Shown: positions 62,103-64,000 of the stretch, one piece after another
How positions within the stretch are numbered: position 1 is the stretch's first letter
How the letters are laid out: each line of letters starts with the position of its first letter
Assembly: GCA_965115825.1 (NCBI GenBank)
Contig: OZ220464.1
Coordinates: 2,418,001-2,482,000, forward strand
DNA from: Bin87 sp965115825
Lineage (GTDB): Bacteria; Chloroflexota; Dehalococcoidia; Lucifugimonadales; UBA3495
DNA: 64,000 nucleotides
Direction: 5' to 3'
Notes under the pieces: generated by a model
The model's input: the letters and a program-made list of their open reading frames with translations, nothing else
What the model was told of the DNA's origin: nothing
The model's database searches: none
Position numbers and translations under genes: made by a program

Positions 62103-62939
62103 ATGAGTGCCAGCAAAATCAGCATCGGGAACGTGGAGATTGCCTCTTTATCCGACGGCCTACTGGAATTTGACATCTGCAATTTCTTTCCGGACATTCC
62201 CGCCGCGGAGTGGGAACCATTTCATGACCACCTGACGGCGGAGCGCAAAGTCAGCTTCAATCTGGCCTGCTTCCTCGTGCGTTCCGAAGGGAAAACCATC
62301 GCGGTTGACACCGGGCTGGGAGCCAAGGATACGCCGGAAACACCCTGGGGGGAGCTGCTGGAGGACATGGCGCGCAACGGCGTCTCCCCCCACGACATTG
62401 ACGCGGTGGTGATGACGCACCTGCACCGCGACCACGTGGGCTGGAACACCGTTCGCGACGACGCCGGAACGCTGCGACCCACTTTCCCCAACGCGCGCTA
62501 CTATTTCAGCAAGGTGGACTATGACGCCAGCCGCGACCCGGCGTTGCAGGCCGACCGTTTCCCCAACGCTCCGGATTGCGTGTGGCCCATCGTGGAGATG
62601 GGATTGGTGGAATGGATGGAGGGGGAGTTCAACATCACGGGAGAGCTGACCACGCTGCCCACGCCGGGCCATACGCCGGGCCACATGAGCATCATGATTA
62701 ATTCCGGGGGCGAGCGTGGGCTGATTCTGGGCGACGTGCTGCACAACACGGCGCAAATCCAGCAAGCGGACTGGGCCTCGCGCGCCGACATCATCCCGGA
62801 GCAGGCCGTTGCGACCCGGCAAAGCCTGCTGGACCGTCTGGAGGACGAGGGCATGCCGATAGCGGCGGTGCATCTGCCCGCGCCGGGGTTCGGCAAAATC
62901 GTTCGGCTGCAAGGCAAACGCTATTGGCAGGCGATTTAG
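62103..62939 (+). CDS. MBL-fold metallo-hydrolase
   Basis: 278 residues from ATG 62103, with AGGAGG 5 bases upstream. The metal motif is T-H-L-H-R-D-H-V-G-W, then G-H-T-P-G-H-M-S and G-D-V-L-H-N. It most resembles the lactonase/AttM-like branch with H-x-H-x-D-H. It may hydrolyse a lactone or ester in the cytoplasm. The ureohydrolase gene follows after 43 bases. Confidence 0.9.
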   Translation: MSASKISIGNVEIASLSDGLLEFDICNFFPDIPAAEWEPFHDHLTAERKVSFNLACFLVRSEGKTIAVDTGLGAKDTPETPWGELLEDMARNGVSPHDIDAVVMTHLHRDHVGWNTVRDDAGTLRPTFPNARYYFSKVDYDASRDPALQADRFPNAPDCVWPIVEMGLVEWMEGEFNITGELTTLPTPGHTPGHMSIMINSGGERGLILGDVLHNTAQIQQADWASRADIIPEQAVATRQSLLDRLEDEGMPIAAVHLPAPGFGKIVRLQGKRYWQAI

Positions 62940-62982
62940 CAGACATTTCCGCCCATCACGTGTTCGGCCGTAAGGAGCGTTT

Positions 62983-64000
62983 ATGACCGGTTCCAACTTC
63001 AACATCGGCCCGCAATACCTGCCGGGCGCGGCGGCCGGGGATGTGTTCCCGCTGGACACGCGACCGCGCACCATGTTCCGCGCGCCGTTGTGTGTGAACC
63101 TTGACGAGCTGACCGCTGACGTGGCCTTTATCGGGATGCCTTTTGACCAAGGCGCCTTGGGGCGTCCGGGCGCGCGTTACGGCCCGGACGCGCTGCGCGA
63201 CGCGCCCCGGGCTTATTCGTATCTTGACCCGTTCGGACACGGCCAGGACGCGGAGGGGTTTTTTGACGCCGACGCCGGCGATGAACTGCTGCGCGGCGTC
63301 ACCATGGCCGACTGCGGCAACGTAACCGTATCCGCCTCCGACGCGCTGCACAGTTTTGAGCGACTGGCCGGCGTTGTGGAGCGCGTGGCCCGACGCGGGG
63401 CGATGCCGGTCATTCTGGGCGGCGACCATGCCGTCACTTTCCCGGCAGTGGCCGGCCTGGCGCAATTCGCGCCTCTGGACATTGTGCACTTTGACGCGCA
63501 TCTGGACTATACGCATCATTACCACGGGGCGATGCTGACTCACGGTAGTCCGATTCGCCGCTGCCGCGAGCTTTCCCACGTGGGCAACATCACGTCGATT
63601 GGCATACGCTCAGTGCGGCGGGCGCCCTACGAAGAAGCCGTTAGCGACGGCAGCCACATCATTACCGCCCGGCAATTCCACGAATTAGGGCCGGAAGCCG
63701 TGGCCGAAAGCATCGCCGTAGGGCCGAACCTGTACGTCACCTTCGACGTGGACGCTTTGGACCCAACGCAGGCTCCCGGCACCGGAACGCCCGAAATCGG
63801 CGGGCTGTTCTATGAGGAAGCCCGCCGCTGCCTAACCGCTCTGGTACGTCGCGCCAACCTGGTGGCCTTTGACATTGTTGAGGTGGCGCCGCCCTACGAT
63901 GTGTCGCAGCTCACGGTGCAGGTAGCGGCGCGGCTGGTAACGGATATTCTGGCGGCGCGGTTTCCATCCGGCAAGTTGACCCGCAGCCCAGACGCTATGT
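62983..64000 (+). CDS. Ureohydrolase (agmatinase/arginase family), 3' end missing
   Basis: At least 339 residues from ATG 62983, with AAGGAG 6 bases upstream; the frame is open to the window end. Binuclear manganese motifs are present: G-G-D-H-A-V, F-D-A-H-L-D-Y and F-D-V-D-A-L-D-P-T-Q-A-P-G-T-G-T-P-E. The family removes urea from agmatine, arginine or related guanidines. The D-x-D-x-x-D-P region fits agmatinase-like members; the substrate cannot be fixed. The C-terminus runs to S-P-D-A-M and is near the usual end. Confidence 0.92.
   Translation, partial: MTGSNFNIGPQYLPGAAAGDVFPLDTRPRTMFRAPLCVNLDELTADVAFIGMPFDQGALGRPGARYGPDALRDAPRAYSYLDPFGHGQDAEGFFDADAGDELLRGVTMADCGNVTVSASDALHSFERLAGVVERVARRGAMPVILGGDHAVTFPAVAGLAQFAPLDIVHFDAHLDYTHHYHGAMLTHGSPIRRCRELSHVGNITSIGIRSVRRAPYEEAVSDGSHIITARQFHELGPEAVAESIAVGPNLYVTFDVDALDPTQAPGTGTPEIGGLFYEEARRCLTALVRRANLVAFDIVEVAPPYDVSQLTVQVAARLVTDILAARFPSGKLTRSPDAM

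Overview
The window is GC-rich and carries about 55 protein genes on both strands, with no rRNA or tRNA genes that I can recognise. The gene content fits an uncultured member of the Chloroflexota, perhaps of the SAR202/Dehalococcoidia type. The reasons are UbiA/UbiD/UbiX plus UbiE genes for a menaquinone-type quinone, an F420-type nitroreductase-like protein, several secreted proteins with Pro/Thr-rich stalks, leucine-rich-repeat and Fn3-like surface proteins, and many ATG/GTG/TTG starts behind strong AGGAGG sites. This placement is inference and was not tested by any search.

Layout. 1-3015: a cut-off possible flavin monooxygenase and a large LRR lipoprotein. 3.1-3.9 kb: no convincing gene, but a promoter, a dispersed repeat and a terminator-like hairpin. 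3.9-9.9 kb: Ddn-like protein, zinc-ribbon protein, then a quinone cluster ubiD / ubiA-ubiX-DHFR-like-ubiE, interrupted by a reverse-strand hicA-hicB pair in which hicA is frameshifted. 9.8-18.8 kb: metallopeptidase lipoprotein, prfA-prmC, a thioredoxin/NHL protein with an in-frame UGA that looks like selenocysteine, an MNT-HEPN fusion, a dienelactone hydrolase and small membrane proteins. 18.8-21.1 kb: class III aminotransferase and a nine-repeat CRISPR array without cas genes. 21.3-29.1 kb: a reverse-strand run (AroQ-like, protoglobin, PAC2, fluoride channel, MTOX-type oxidase, SMP-30, class IV aminotransferase, beta-hydroxyacid dehydrogenase, PhnD-like protein), mostly with catabolic family assignments. 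29.4-36 kb: zinc alcohol dehydrogenase, a broken VWA gene with a 36-bp minisatellite, a CoA-transferase and a second metallopeptidase lipoprotein. 36-41.3 kb: polysaccharide deacetylase, obg-nadD-pyrE, a YgfZ-like protein and an A-type Fe-S carrier.

41.5-59.2 kb is the most unusual part. Two closely related genes of about 3.4 kb for secreted Fn3-like proteins lie in inverted orientation. Each has the same extended -10 promoter, a 16-bp tandem repeat (8 versus 10 units) and the same structured leader. They bracket about 10 kb that holds a heterodimeric ABC exporter, an alpha/beta hydrolase, pgi-gnd-zwf (oxidative pentose phosphate entry) and a carboxymuconolactone decarboxylase-like protein. 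Such long inverted repeats could allow the segment to flip. 59.4-64 kb: two tandem cupins, a DUF2851 protein, a membrane protein, an MBL-fold hydrolase and a ureohydrolase cut by the window end.

The best candidates for new biology are the UGA-containing thioredoxin/NHL gene with a hairpin just downstream of the UGA, the inverted surface-protein pair, and the orphan CRISPR array whose last repeat supplies the stop codon of a zinc-ribbon gene.
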